Assembly (NCBI RefSeq): GCF_900177765.1
Contig: NZ_FXWI01000001.1
Coordinates: forward strand, 310,001-374,000
Direction: 5' to 3'
Source: Agreia sp. VKM Ac-1783
Lineage (GTDB): Bacteria > Actinomycetota > Actinomycetes > Actinomycetales > Microbacteriaceae
DNA: 64,000 bases
Part shown: piece after piece, positions 8,779-17,760 of the stretch
How positions within the stretch are numbered: position 1 is the stretch's first letter
How the letters are laid out: every line of letters starts with the position of its first letter
Made by a program: the position numbers and the translations under genes
The notes under the pieces: generated by a model
What the model was told of the DNA's origin: nothing
Database searches by the model: none
The model's input: only the letters and a program-made list of their open reading frames with translations

Positions 8779-9699
8779 ATGACCAACCCCGCCGCCGTGC
8801 TGAGAGCACCGTCCCGGCGACGCAATCTGCGTCGCCCCTGGATAGGCTGGCTCTTCATCGCTCCGTTCGGAGTGATCTTCCTCGTCTTCCTCGTAGCGCC
8901 CCTCGTCTACGCGTTCTATCTCAGCCTCTTCTCCAAGGGCCTCGCCACCGGAACGACCTTCTCCGGAGCCGGCAACTACGTCAAGGCATTCACCGATCCA
9001 GAGTTCCTCTCCGGCATCTGGTTCGTGATCCGCTTCGCGGTCATCCTCATTCCCATCCAGATGGCCGTCTCACTCGCTGCGGCGCTCGTGCTCGACGCCC
9101 TCACCACGCGGCTCTCGCGCTTCGCCCGACTCGCCATCTTCGTGCCCTACGCCATCCCGGCCGTGGTCGGCACCCTCATGTGGGGCTTTCTTTACAGCCC
9201 GACTTTCGGGCCCCTCACCGACCTGTTCAAGGTGGTCAATCAGAGCGCACCCGAGATCCTGAGCTCGGGCAACATCTTCGGCGGGCTGCTCAACATCGTC
9301 GTCTGGCAGTGGGCCGGCTACTACATGATCATCATCTATGCGGCGCTGCGGGGCATCGACCCCAGCATCTACGAGGCAGCGCGGATCGACGGCGCCGGGC
9401 CACGTCAGATCGCATTCCGCATCAAGGTGCCCATGATCTCGAGCGCCATGGCGCTGATCCTGGTCTTCGCCCTCATCGGCACGCTGCAGTTCTTCACGGA
9501 GCCGCAGGTGCTGAGGCCGATCTCGAACGGCTCGATCACGTCGAGCTTCACCCCCAACATCTACGCCTTCGATCTCGCCTTCCGCTTCTCGCAGTTCAAC
9601 TACGCGTCGACCATCTCGTTCTCGCTCGGCATCGTGGTCTTCATCGCGGTGTACATCTTCTTATTCGCCAGCCGCAAGCGCCGGGGAGGACTGTCATGA
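8779..9699 (+). CDS. Sugar ABC transporter permease 1 (CUT1, MalF-like; operon 1)
   Basis: This 306-residue inner-membrane protein has six predicted helices, beginning with a positively charged N-terminus and WIGWLFIAPFGVIFLVF. The cytoplasmic EAA loop reads EAARIDGAGPRQIAFRIKVP, the site that docks the ATPase. Its stop codon overlaps the ATG of the next permease (ATGA), indicating translational coupling. No ATP-binding gene is present in this operon. Confidence 0.93.
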   Translation: MTNPAAVLRAPSRRRNLRRPWIGWLFIAPFGVIFLVFLVAPLVYAFYLSLFSKGLATGTTFSGAGNYVKAFTDPEFLSGIWFVIRFAVILIPIQMAVSLAAALVLDALTTRLSRFARLAIFVPYAIPAVVGTLMWGFLYSPTFGPLTDLFKVVNQSAPEILSSGNIFGGLLNIVVWQWAGYYMIIIYAALRGIDPSIYEAARIDGAGPRQIAFRIKVPMISSAMALILVFALIGTLQFFTEPQVLRPISNGSITSSFTPNIYAFDLAFRFSQFNYASTISFSLGIVVFIAVYIFLFASRKRRGGLS

Positions 9700-10577
9700 C
9701 GACCATCACCAGAATTCCCACGGCGAAGAAGAGGCCGAACATCACGGCGCACGTGTTCCTCGTGGCCCTGATCATCTACTTCCTGCTTCCGCTGTGGTGG
9801 CTGTTCGTTGCCAGCACCAAAGACCCGCAAGGACTCTTCACGGGCACGGGCGGCGCCCTGTGGTTCGACAAGAACTTCAACCTGCTGGCCAACATCCAGG
9901 AGCTGATCACCTACAAGGGCGGCATCTACTTCCGCTGGCTGGGCAACTCGGCGCTCTATTCCCTGTTGGGCGGAGTGGGCGCGACGATCCTGGCGGTTCT
10001 CGCGGGCTACGGCTTCGCGAAGTTCCCATTCAGGGGGCGAGACTTCTCGTTCGCCGTTCTGCTCGGCTCGGTGATGGTGCCGCTCACAGCGCTGGTGATC
10101 CCGACGTTCATGCTCATGTCTCAACTGCACCTCACGAACACGATCTGGGCGGTCATCCTGCCGTCGCTGCTGAGCCCGTTCGGTGTGTACCTGATGCGGG
10201 TCTACGCGGCAGACGCCGTTCCCGATGAACTGCTCGACGCGGCTCGGGTCGACGGTTCGGGAGAGCTGCGCACTTTCCTCACGGTCGCGCTGCCGCTCAT
10301 GCGCCCCGCTGTCGTCACCGTTCTGCTGCTCTCGGTCGTCGGAACGTGGAACAACTACTTCCTCCCTCTCGCGGTGCTCAGCGACCAGAATCTCTACCCC
10401 GTCACCGTCGGGCTGGGCGGATGGCAGGCACTCGCGGCATCCAATAACGGCGGTGGAACCTCGCTCTACACGCTCATCGTGGTCGGGTCGCTCATCTCGA
10501 TCATTCCGCTCGTGATCGCGTTCCTCTCGCTGCAGAAGTACTGGCAGGGCGGCCTCTCGCTCGGTGCCCTCAAGTAA
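9696..10577 (+). CDS. Sugar ABC transporter permease 2 (CUT1, MalG-like; operon 1)
   Basis: The 293-residue protein starts at ATG 9696, overlapping the previous stop by four bases with GGGGAGGA upstream. Six membrane segments are seen, with the EAA-type motif LLDAARVDGSGELRTFLTVALP and the C-terminal YWQGGLSLGALK typical of MalG-type subunits. It forms a heterodimer with permease 1. A longer ORF from 9180 merely runs through permease 1 in another frame and is rejected. Confidence 0.93.
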   Translation: MTTITRIPTAKKRPNITAHVFLVALIIYFLLPLWWLFVASTKDPQGLFTGTGGALWFDKNFNLLANIQELITYKGGIYFRWLGNSALYSLLGGVGATILAVLAGYGFAKFPFRGRDFSFAVLLGSVMVPLTALVIPTFMLMSQLHLTNTIWAVILPSLLSPFGVYLMRVYAADAVPDELLDAARVDGSGELRTFLTVALPLMRPAVVTVLLLSVVGTWNNYFLPLAVLSDQNLYPVTVGLGGWQALAASNNGGGTSLYTLIVVGSLISIIPLVIAFLSLQKYWQGGLSLGALK

Positions 10578-10632
10578 TCGCCGATCTCTTCACACCAATC
10601 CTTTCTTCACCCCCTTCGACTCGGGAGACACC

Positions 10633-12144
10633 ATGGTCACCGCACGCCTCATCCTCGATCCTCACTTCGCTGTCGGCGCGATCAACCGCCGCATCTTCGG
10701 CTCGTTCGTCGAACATCTCGGACGCTGCGTGTACGACGGCATCTACGAGCCCGGCCACCCGACGGCCGACGACGAGGGCTTCCGGGGCGACGTCATCGAT
10801 CTGGTCAAGGAGCTCGGAACCACCACGATCCGCTACCCCGGCGGCAACTTCGTCTCGGGGTTCAAGTGGGAAGACAGCGTCGGCCCGCGAGAAGACCGAC
10901 CTCGTCGCCTCGACCTGGCCTGGCACTCGACCGAGACCAACCAGATCGGGCTGCACGAGTTCTCGTCGTGGCTGAAGAAGGTCGACAGCGAGCTGATGCT
11001 GGCCATCAACCTGGGCACGCGCGGTGTCGAGGAGGCACTCGATCTGGTCGAGTACACGAACATCCGGTCGGGATCGACGCTGAGCGACCAGCGCATCGCC
11101 AACGGTCAGGTCGAGCCGTTCGGCGTCACGATGTGGTGCCTCGGCAACGAGATGGATGGCCCGTGGCAGCTCGGTCATCGCAACGCCGAGGACTACGGCA
11201 AGATCGCGAGCCAGACGGCGAAGGCCCTGCGCCAGCTCGACGAGCGCCTCGAGCTGGTCGTGTGCGGATCGTCGAGCGCGCAGATGCCCACCTTCGGATC
11301 GTGGGAGCGCACCGTACTTCAGCACAGCTACGAAGACGTCGACTACATCTCGTGCCACGCCTACTACGAGGAGCGCGGGGGAGACCTCACGAGCTTCCTC
11401 GCCTCCGGCGTCAACATGGATCACTTCATCGAGTCGGTCGTGGCGACGGCCGACAGCGTCAAGGCAGAGTTGCGGTCGTCGAAGCAGATCAACATCTCGT
11501 TCGACGAGTGGAACGTCTGGTACATCGACCGCTACCAGCAGGTCGACAGGATCACCGATGTCGAGGAATGGCCGGTCGCACCGCGCCTGCTCGAAGACGT
11601 GTATTCCGTGGCCGACGCGGTCGTGTTCGGCAGCCTGCTCATCTCTCTGCTCAAGCATGCCGATCGCGTGCAGTCGGCGTCGCTGGCACAGCTCGTCAAC
11701 GTGATCGCTCCGATCATGACCGAGCCGGGAGGAGACTCCTGGCGCCAGACCACGTTCTTCCCCTTTGCGGCCACCTCGCGCCTCGCGCAGGGCACGGTTC
11801 TCGAGGTGCGGCTCGAGAGCGACACGCACGAGACGAAGGAGTACGGCACCGTCGCCACCGTCGATGCTGTCGCAACGGTCGATGCCGAAGCCGGAACAGC
11901 CGCCGTCTTCCTCGTGAATCGCAGCGAGACCGAGGAGGCCACGGTCACGATCGATATCTCCGCACTCGGAGACCTCGGCGTGCTCGAGGCATCCACCCTC
12001 GCCGATGACGACGTCTACGCGGCGAACACCCTGGCCGATCAGAATCGTGTCGGGCTCACCCCCAACACGTCTGCTGAGATCGTCGACGGCGTGATCACGA
12101 TCACCCTGCCCGCAGTCTCGTGGAGCGCGGTGAGCCTGGGGTAG
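10633..12144 (+). CDS. abfA: Alpha-N-arabinofuranosidase, GH51 (operon 1)
   Basis: The enzyme removes terminal alpha-L-arabinofuranosyl residues from oligosaccharides. The 503-residue sequence has the GH51 TIM barrel and C-terminal beta-sandwich. The acid/base is Glu173 in CLGNEMDGPWQ and the nucleophile is Glu292 in SFDEWNVWY, with the normal family spacing. No signal peptide is present, so it acts in the cytoplasm on imported oligosaccharides. ATG 10633 is chosen with GGGAGA upstream; the extra 23 codons of the longer frame are not conserved in the paralogue at 54381. It closes the importer operon. Confidence 0.96.
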   Translation: MVTARLILDPHFAVGAINRRIFGSFVEHLGRCVYDGIYEPGHPTADDEGFRGDVIDLVKELGTTTIRYPGGNFVSGFKWEDSVGPREDRPRRLDLAWHSTETNQIGLHEFSSWLKKVDSELMLAINLGTRGVEEALDLVEYTNIRSGSTLSDQRIANGQVEPFGVTMWCLGNEMDGPWQLGHRNAEDYGKIASQTAKALRQLDERLELVVCGSSSAQMPTFGSWERTVLQHSYEDVDYISCHAYYEERGGDLTSFLASGVNMDHFIESVVATADSVKAELRSSKQINISFDEWNVWYIDRYQQVDRITDVEEWPVAPRLLEDVYSVADAVVFGSLLISLLKHADRVQSASLAQLVNVIAPIMTEPGGDSWRQTTFFPFAATSRLAQGTVLEVRLESDTHETKEYGTVATVDAVATVDAEAGTAAVFLVNRSETEEATVTIDISALGDLGVLEASTLADDDVYAANTLADQNRVGLTPNTSAEIVDGVITITLPAVSWSAVSLG

Positions 12145-12153
12145 CGTTCACCC

Positions 12154-13440
12154 ATGAGAATTCTCCTGGTCGGTGCCGGCGGCGTCGGTGACGCCATTGC
12201 CAAGATCGCAGCGCGGCGGTCGTTCTTCGAGCAGATCGTGGTGACCGACTACGACGTCTCGCGCGCCCAGCGCACCGTCGACTGGATCGCGTCGAAGCAC
12301 GGCAGCGAGGTCGCCGGCCGATTCGCGGTCGACGCGATCGACGCATCCGACCCCGACAACGTCGCCGACGTCGCCACGAGGCACGGCGCCACCCACGTGA
12401 TGAATGCTGTGGAGCCCAAGTTCGTGCCCACGATCTTCGCCGGTGCTCTCGCGGCCGGCGCCGACTACCTCGACATGGCGATGAGCCTCTCAGAGCCGCA
12501 CCCCACCGACCCGCACTCCGAAACGGGTGTGAAGCTCGGCGACGACCAGTTCGCGCAGGCGGCCGACTGGGAGACGGCGGGCCGTCTGGCGCTGGTGGGC
12601 ATCGGAGTAGAACCGGGGCTCAGCGACGTGTTCGCGCGCTATGCCGCCGATCACCTCTTCTCGGAGATCGACGAGCTCGGCACCCGCGACGGCGCCAACC
12701 TCGTGGTGCGCGACGAGGCCGGCAATGAGATCTTCGCGCCCAGCTTCTCGATCTGGACCACGATCGAGGAGTGCCTGAACCCTCCCGTGATCTGGGAGAA
12801 GGATCGGGGCTGGTTCACCACGCCGCCGTTCTCCGAGCCCGAGATCTTCACCTTTCCCGAGGGCATCGGCGATGTCGAGTGCGTCAACGTCGAGCACGAA
12901 GAAGTCCTGCTGATGCCGCGCTGGGTCGACGCCAAGCGCGTGACCTTCAAATACGGCCTCGGCAACGAGTTCATCGGCATTCTCAAGACACTGCACCAGC
13001 TCGGCCTCGACTCCACCGTTCCCGTGCGAGTGCGTTCGGCCGCCGGCCCCGTCGAGGTGGCGCCCCGCGACGTGGTCGCTGCCGGACTGCCCGACCCGGC
13101 GACCCTCGGCCCGCGCATGACGGGCAAGACCTGTGCCGGGCTGTGGGTCACGGGAACCGGCGTCGACGGTCGCCCGCGCGAGGTCTACCTCTACCACGTG
13201 GCCGACAACGAGTGGACGATGCGCGAGTACGAGGCGCAGTGCGTGGTGTGGCAGACGGCGCTGAACCCTGTGATCGGACTCGAGCTGCTCAGCACCGGCG
13301 CCTGGTCGGGTGTCGGTGTGCTCGGCCCGGAGGCGTTCGACGCCCGCGCCTTCCTCGAACTGATGCGGGCTCCCGAGTCCGACGGGGGCTACGGGCAGGC
13401 GTGGGGGCTCGAAGACCGCCTCGTTCCACTCATTTCGTGA
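12154..13440 (+). CDS. Saccharopine dehydrogenase-like NAD(P)-binding oxidoreductase
   Basis: This 428-residue protein begins with a Rossmann motif ILLVGAGGVGDAIAKIA (residues 3-19) and has the two-part layout of the saccharopine dehydrogenase superfamily: N-terminal nucleotide binding, then a catalytic/dimerisation region starting near VGIGVEPGLSDVFA. Members reduce or oxidise C-N bonds of amino-acid adducts (saccharopine, carboxynorspermidine), but the substrate here is not evident. It lies nine bases after the GH51 gene and 13 bases before a MenC-like gene, so the two enzymes may form a unit in amino-acid rather than sugar metabolism. Confidence 0.8.
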   Translation: MRILLVGAGGVGDAIAKIAARRSFFEQIVVTDYDVSRAQRTVDWIASKHGSEVAGRFAVDAIDASDPDNVADVATRHGATHVMNAVEPKFVPTIFAGALAAGADYLDMAMSLSEPHPTDPHSETGVKLGDDQFAQAADWETAGRLALVGIGVEPGLSDVFARYAADHLFSEIDELGTRDGANLVVRDEAGNEIFAPSFSIWTTIEECLNPPVIWEKDRGWFTTPPFSEPEIFTFPEGIGDVECVNVEHEEVLLMPRWVDAKRVTFKYGLGNEFIGILKTLHQLGLDSTVPVRVRSAAGPVEVAPRDVVAAGLPDPATLGPRMTGKTCAGLWVTGTGVDGRPREVYLYHVADNEWTMREYEAQCVVWQTALNPVIGLELLSTGAWSGVGVLGPEAFDARAFLELMRAPESDGGYGQAWGLEDRLVPLIS

Positions 13441-13453
13441 GCGGGCCGCGCGC

Positions 13454-14563
13454 ATGAAGATCGAGCGCGTCACCCTGCACCGCCTCGCCATGCCTCTCGT
13501 CAGGCCCTTCGAGACGAGCTTCGGAACGCAGACCGAACGCGATGTACTCCTCGTGCACGTCGTCACCTCCGACGGAGTCGAGGGGTGGGGCGAATGCGTG
13601 GCGGGAGCCGACCCCGTGTATTCGAGCGAGTACGTGTCGGGGTGCGAACACCTCATCGAAAACTACCTGGCTCCCGCGATTCTGGCCGAGCCCGACATCA
13701 CGGCCGAGACACTGGATGCGCGGCTGCGCTTCGTGGTCGGCCACCGCATGGCGAAGGCCGCCGTCGAGGCGGCCGTTCTGGATGCCCAGCTGCGCGCATC
13801 CGGAGTCTCATTCGGGAGTTACCTCGGCGCCGTGCGCGACGAGGTCGACTGCGGTGTCTCGGTAGGCATCGCGCCGACTCTCGACGAGCTGCTCGACGAG
13901 GTCTCGGGCTATGTTGCGGAGGGATATCGGCGCATCAAGTTGAAGATCAGGCCCGGCTGGGACCTGGAGCCCGTGGGCGCCGTGCGTGCGCTGATCGGTG
14001 ACGACGCCCTGCTGCAGGTCGACGCGAACACGGCGTACACGACCGACGACATCGACCACCTGCGCCAACTCGATCAGTTCGGGCTGCTGCTCATCGAGCA
14101 GCCCTTCGTCGAAGACGACATCGCGGCTCATGCGCTTCTCGCGGCTGCCATCGACACGCCGGTCTGCCTCGACGAGTCCATCACCTCGGCCGCCGTCGCG
14201 CGCGACGCGATCGAACGCGATGCGACATCGATCATCAACGTGAAGCCGGGCAGGGTCGGGGGATACCTCGAGTCGGTGCGCATCCACGATGTGTGCGCGG
14301 GGCGCGACATCGCCGCGTGGGTCGGCGGCATGCTCGAGACGGGATTGGGCAGAGCCGCCAATGTCGCTCTCGCCGCACTGCCCGGATTCACCCTGCCGGG
14401 AGACACCTCCGCGTCGCGCCGGTACTACGCGGAAGATCTCACGGAGCCTTTCGAGCTCGTCGACGGCCGCCTCCGGGTTCCCACGGGGCCGGGAACGGGA
14501 GTGACCGTGCGCCAGGAGCTCGTCGCCTCGTGGGCGACCCGCCCGCCGCTACTCCTCCGCTGA
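13454..14563 (+). CDS. menC: Enolase-superfamily MenC-like enzyme (o-succinylbenzoate synthase / N-succinylamino acid racemase type)
   Basis: The 369-residue protein aligns with the NSAR/OSBS family. An N-terminal capping domain (TSFGTQTERDVLLVHV, GWGECVAGADPVYSSEY) leads to a barrel. The catalytic pair is Lys162 and Lys164 (RIKLKIRPGWD), the metal ligands are Asp190, Glu215 and Asp240 (LQVDANTAY, LLIEQPF, CLDES), and the second general base is Lys264 (INVKPGRVGG). Members make o-succinylbenzoate for menaquinone or racemise N-succinylamino acids. No other men gene is nearby, while a saccharopine-dehydrogenase-like gene is adjacent, so amino-acid chemistry is plausible. Confidence 0.82.
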   Translation: MKIERVTLHRLAMPLVRPFETSFGTQTERDVLLVHVVTSDGVEGWGECVAGADPVYSSEYVSGCEHLIENYLAPAILAEPDITAETLDARLRFVVGHRMAKAAVEAAVLDAQLRASGVSFGSYLGAVRDEVDCGVSVGIAPTLDELLDEVSGYVAEGYRRIKLKIRPGWDLEPVGAVRALIGDDALLQVDANTAYTTDDIDHLRQLDQFGLLLIEQPFVEDDIAAHALLAAAIDTPVCLDESITSAAVARDAIERDATSIINVKPGRVGGYLESVRIHDVCAGRDIAAWVGGMLETGLGRAANVALAALPGFTLPGDTSASRRYYAEDLTEPFELVDGRLRVPTGPGTGVTVRQELVASWATRPPLLLR

Positions 14564-14614
14564 GCGGGCGCCGCCGTTTACTGAGCTGGGCCTTCGTACC
14601 CGGGCGGGGCCGTC

Positions 14615-14637
14615 GTTCCCTGAGCCTGTCGAAGGGC
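14615..14637. repeat. Single arm of the dispersed CTTCGACAGGCTCAGGGAAC repeat
   Basis: GTTCCCTGAGCCTGTCGAAG followed by GGC lies in the gap between the MenC-like and HerA-like genes. It matches the right arm of the inverted repeat at 8721-8743 except for one base. Such short elements are common in Microbacteriaceae intergenic regions; the function is unknown. Confidence 0.7.
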
Positions 14638-14748
14638 GGCCGCGAAAAGGTGCACTCCGGGCGCCAGCTCGTCGCTATACGACGAGGTGGCGCTGCAGCT
14701 GCACGAAATCGACAAAGCCGAGGCGCGCTGCGTGGGTAGAGTTTGGTC

Positions 14749-16581
14749 ATGACGAACGCCGACGGTTCTGTTCAGGATGCTGCTGCCGCACTCGCGCAGG
14801 CGAGGGCTGCGGCCGCCGCGGCGCAGGCTGCTGCGGATGCGGCTCAGGCCGCTCTCGACGAGGCGACGCAGCGGGCGGCGTCCGCAGGGGCCGCGGCGGC
14901 TGCGGACGCCGATGACCCGGCGCCTTCCGGGTCTTCGGCGCCCACCCGGCCCGTCGCATCCGGGCCCCTCAGTGATGCAGCGGTCGAGGCCGTTCGCGCG
15001 GGCTACGACTTCGAAGGCGAGGCCCTGCAGATGGGGGCACTCGTCAACGGAGAGGCGCTCGCCGATGTGCAGGTGCGCATTCCCCTCGGCATGATCGCGC
15101 GGCACGGACTCGTCGCCGGCGCCACCGGAACAGGAAAGACGAAGACGCTGCAGGGCCTCGCCGAGCAGCTCTCCGCGGCGGGCGTGCCCGTGTTCGCGGC
15201 AGACATCAAGGGCGACCTGTCGGGCATCGCCACGGCGGGCGCGTCGAGCGACAAACTCGCGGTGCGCACCCGAGGGATCGGGCAGGACTGGAAGCCGACC
15301 GCGTTTCCCACCGAGTACTTCACGCTGGGCGGCCTCGGCACCGGAGTGCCGATCCGCGCCACGATCACCAGTTTCGGACCGCTGCTGCTGTCGAAAGTGC
15401 TCGGTCTCAACGAGACGCAGGAGTCGAGCCTCGGGCTCGTGTTCCACTACGCCGACTCGCAGGGTCTGCCTCTCGTCGACCTCTCCGACCTGCGCTCGGT
15501 TCTGAGCTACCTGCAGAGCGACGAGGGTAAGGGCGAGCTTAAGGAGCTCGGCGGCCTCGCGCCCGCCACGGTCGGCGTGATCCTGCGCGAGCTCATCACC
15601 TTCGCCGACCAGGGCGCCGATGTGTTCTTCGGTGAACCAGAAATCGACACAGCCGACTTCCTGCGGCTCGCATCCGACGGCCGGGGCATCGTCAGCCTGC
15701 TCGAGGTTCCCGGTGTGCAGGACAAGCCCGCGCTGTTCTCCACTTTCCTCATGTGGCTGCTGGCCGACCTCATGAACGACCTCCCCGAGGTCGGAGACAT
15801 CGACAAGCCCAAGCTGGTCTTCTTCTTCGACGAGGCGCATCTCCTCTTCGCCGACGCTTCGAAGGATTTCCTCGCCGCCATCACCCAGACGGTGCGTCTC
15901 ATCCGTTCGAAGGGCGTGGGCATCTTCTTCGTCACCCAGACCCCGAAGGACGTGCCGGGCGACGTGCTCGCGCAACTCGGCTCGAGAGTGCAGCACCAGC
16001 TTCGTGCGCACACTCCGGATGATGCCAAGGCTCTGCGGCAGACCGTTCAGACCTACCCGGTGAGTGAATACGACCTGGGCGAGGTCTTGCAGAGCCTGGC
16101 AATCGGCGAGGCGATCGTCACGGTGATGAACGAGAAGGGTGCTCCGACCCCGGTCGCGTGGACGCGGATGCGCGCCCCTCAGGGGTCGATGGATCCGACC
16201 CCGGCGGCCGACATGCAGGCCACGGTGCAGGCGTCGCCGCTGCTGGCCCGCTACGGAGTCGCGGTCGACCCGGACTCGGCCAAGGAGATGCTGGCGCGTC
16301 GGCTCGACGCCGCATCCGCCGCTGCAGCGCAGAAGGAGGCCGCCGAGGCCGCCGCGGAACAGGCGGCGAAGAGCGAGAAGGAGCGCTTGGCCGCTCAGAA
16401 GAAGATCGACGCCGAATACGACCGGATGGCCAGGCAGAGCCAGCCTCGCCGCACAACGCGGGGGTCGTCGTCTCGGAGAACATCGAAGACGCCGATAGAG
16501 CAGGTGCTCGGATCGCCCGTCGCGAAGACGATCCTCACCGAGGTGATGCGCGGAATCTTCGGCAACGCTCGTCGACGCTGA
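14749..16581 (+). CDS. HerA-like / DUF853 ATPase
   Basis: The 610-residue protein starts with an alanine-rich, probably coiled-coil segment (residues 10-55). An AAA+/FtsK-HerA-type ATPase core follows: Walker A GATGTGKT at residues 124-131, Walker B LVFFFDEAHLLF with the catalytic Asp-Glu near residue 361, and a second alanine/charge-rich coiled coil near residues 520-560. This is the YjgR/DUF853 group, annotated as bipolar DNA helicase-like, but biochemical roles are poorly known. ATG 14749 is preferred over TTG 14743. It stands alone, so operon context gives no clue. Confidence 0.85.
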   Translation: MTNADGSVQDAAAALAQARAAAAAAQAAADAAQAALDEATQRAASAGAAAAADADDPAPSGSSAPTRPVASGPLSDAAVEAVRAGYDFEGEALQMGALVNGEALADVQVRIPLGMIARHGLVAGATGTGKTKTLQGLAEQLSAAGVPVFAADIKGDLSGIATAGASSDKLAVRTRGIGQDWKPTAFPTEYFTLGGLGTGVPIRATITSFGPLLLSKVLGLNETQESSLGLVFHYADSQGLPLVDLSDLRSVLSYLQSDEGKGELKELGGLAPATVGVILRELITFADQGADVFFGEPEIDTADFLRLASDGRGIVSLLEVPGVQDKPALFSTFLMWLLADLMNDLPEVGDIDKPKLVFFFDEAHLLFADASKDFLAAITQTVRLIRSKGVGIFFVTQTPKDVPGDVLAQLGSRVQHQLRAHTPDDAKALRQTVQTYPVSEYDLGEVLQSLAIGEAIVTVMNEKGAPTPVAWTRMRAPQGSMDPTPAADMQATVQASPLLARYGVAVDPDSAKEMLARRLDAASAAAAQKEAAEAAAEQAAKSEKERLAAQKKIDAEYDRMARQSQPRRTTRGSSSRRTSKTPIEQVLGSPVAKTILTEVMRGIFGNARRR

Positions 16582-16606
16582 CCAGCCGACGCTCTAGGAT
16601 CGCCTC

Positions 16607-17017
16607 ATGATCGAAGACGCTCCCATTATCGCCCCCTTCGAGATCGCCGGCTGGGAACAGCAGCCGTACGGCGATGAGGGGGAGCGCAACGAACTGGCCC
16701 AGGTGACGGTGACGAAGATCTTCACCGGAGACATCGAAGGGCAGAGCGTGGCTCGGCTTCTGATGGCGGGCAATCCTGCCGGCGCCGGGTACCTCGCATC
16801 CGAGATTTTCACGGGCGTCGTGGGAACCAGGTCGGGATCGTTCGTGGTGCAGCACGGCGGTCTGGTCGACGGAGCAGACGCCCACTCCTTCGGAAGCATC
16901 GTTCCCGGGTCAGGAACGGGCGAGTTGGCCGGCGTGAGAGGTGAGGCAATCTACGCGAACAACGAGGAAGGGCACACGCTGACGTTGACCCTGCGCTTCG
17001 TCGACGAGTCGGCCTAG
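16607..17017 (+). CDS. DUF3224 domain protein
   Basis: This 136-residue soluble protein has the small barrel-like pattern of DUF3224: an opening FEIAGWEQQPYGDEG, a central FTGDIEGQSVARLLMA and a closing GSGTGELAGVRGEA segment with TLTLRFVD. Family members are abundant in actinobacteria, and their folds resemble allene-oxide-cyclase-like barrels, but no activity is established. Its stop overlaps the convergent stop of the next gene by four bases. Confidence 0.85.
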   Translation: MIEDAPIIAPFEIAGWEQQPYGDEGERNELAQVTVTKIFTGDIEGQSVARLLMAGNPAGAGYLASEIFTGVVGTRSGSFVVQHGGLVDGADAHSFGSIVPGSGTGELAGVRGEAIYANNEEGHTLTLTLRFVDESA

Positions 17018-17670
17018 CGCACCACGAGGTTCTCGGGGGACATGAGAAGGATGAGAACCAGCGACAGCGCCGCGATCGCGCCGGCCGAGACCGCTGCGCC
17101 GAGCCATGGCCAGCGCTCGAACCAGTAGAGGATCGATGAGAAGTCGCGGCGCAACTCCGCCCGCGTCAACGGCTCCTCGATGCGCTTGACGGGAACGTCG
17201 AACGCCGATGCCATGGCCTCGATGCTGGCGGATGACCAGAACTGCCCTCGCATTCGCAGGAGCGCTTCACCGTTCGTATCGAGAAGGAAGAGCTGCAGCA
17301 CCGTGTCGAGCGATTGACCGCGGTAGGCGGTGATGATGAGCACGCTTTCGATGCGCTTGCTCGCGACTCTGTTGCTCGTGAAAAAGCCGCGCTCCGAGAC
17401 GCAGTCGTGTGCGAGGCGAATCGACACGCGCGACAGGAGGAACGAGGCCGTGGCGTAGATCGCGGTCACGACGAGCAGGGCGACGAAGACCCGCGGCCAC
17501 GTTCCCCGCGGGATGGAGAACCAGAAGACGGCGGCGAAAACCGGGATGAGCAGCGCGGCCGTGACGAGGCGGGTCTGCCCGTGCAACTGGTCTATGGGGC
17601 GAAGAACGCGGTCGGTGCGCGACTGGGGATTCTGTATCACCGCGACCTCGATCCTTCGATGCAGAGCCAC
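17014..17670 (-). CDS. Hypothetical membrane protein with PH-like central region
   Basis: The family is not recognised. The 218-residue protein has two adjacent membrane segments (about residues 33-53 and 57-77), then a soluble stretch of alternating beta-strand character (CVSERGFFTSNRV, ESVLIITAYRG, LQLFLLDTNGEALLRM) that resembles a bacterial PH-like domain. A final helix lies near residues 188-210. The short positively charged N-terminus faces the cytoplasm in the likely topology. The gene is convergent with the DUF3224 gene. Confidence 0.65.
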   Translation of the reverse strand: MALHRRIEVAVIQNPQSRTDRVLRPIDQLHGQTRLVTAALLIPVFAAVFWFSIPRGTWPRVFVALLVVTAIYATASFLLSRVSIRLAHDCVSERGFFTSNRVASKRIESVLIITAYRGQSLDTVLQLFLLDTNGEALLRMRGQFWSSASIEAMASAFDVPVKRIEEPLTRAELRRDFSSILYWFERWPWLGAAVSAGAIAALSLVLILLMSPENLVVR

Positions 17671-17760
17671 GAGTGGGCACGCCTGCTTCGATCATCGTAG
17701 GTCGACGGGTGACGCACCCGACAGCCGCATTAATGAGGACATGCCTGTCGGCACGCGCTC

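Noticed and set aside
9180-9695. Upstream extension of permease 2 of operon 1
   Set aside because: This part of the frame lies inside permease 1 and encodes no membrane segment; the ATG at 9696 with GGGGAGGA is the real start.
10564-10632. Upstream extension of the operon-1 GH51 gene
   Set aside because: The 23 extra codons are not conserved in the paralogue and cover the ribosome binding site region.
14578-16011. A 477-residue minus-strand ORF opposite the HerA-like gene
   Set aside because: It overlaps the Walker A and B region of a well-conserved ATPase and shows no recognisable motif.
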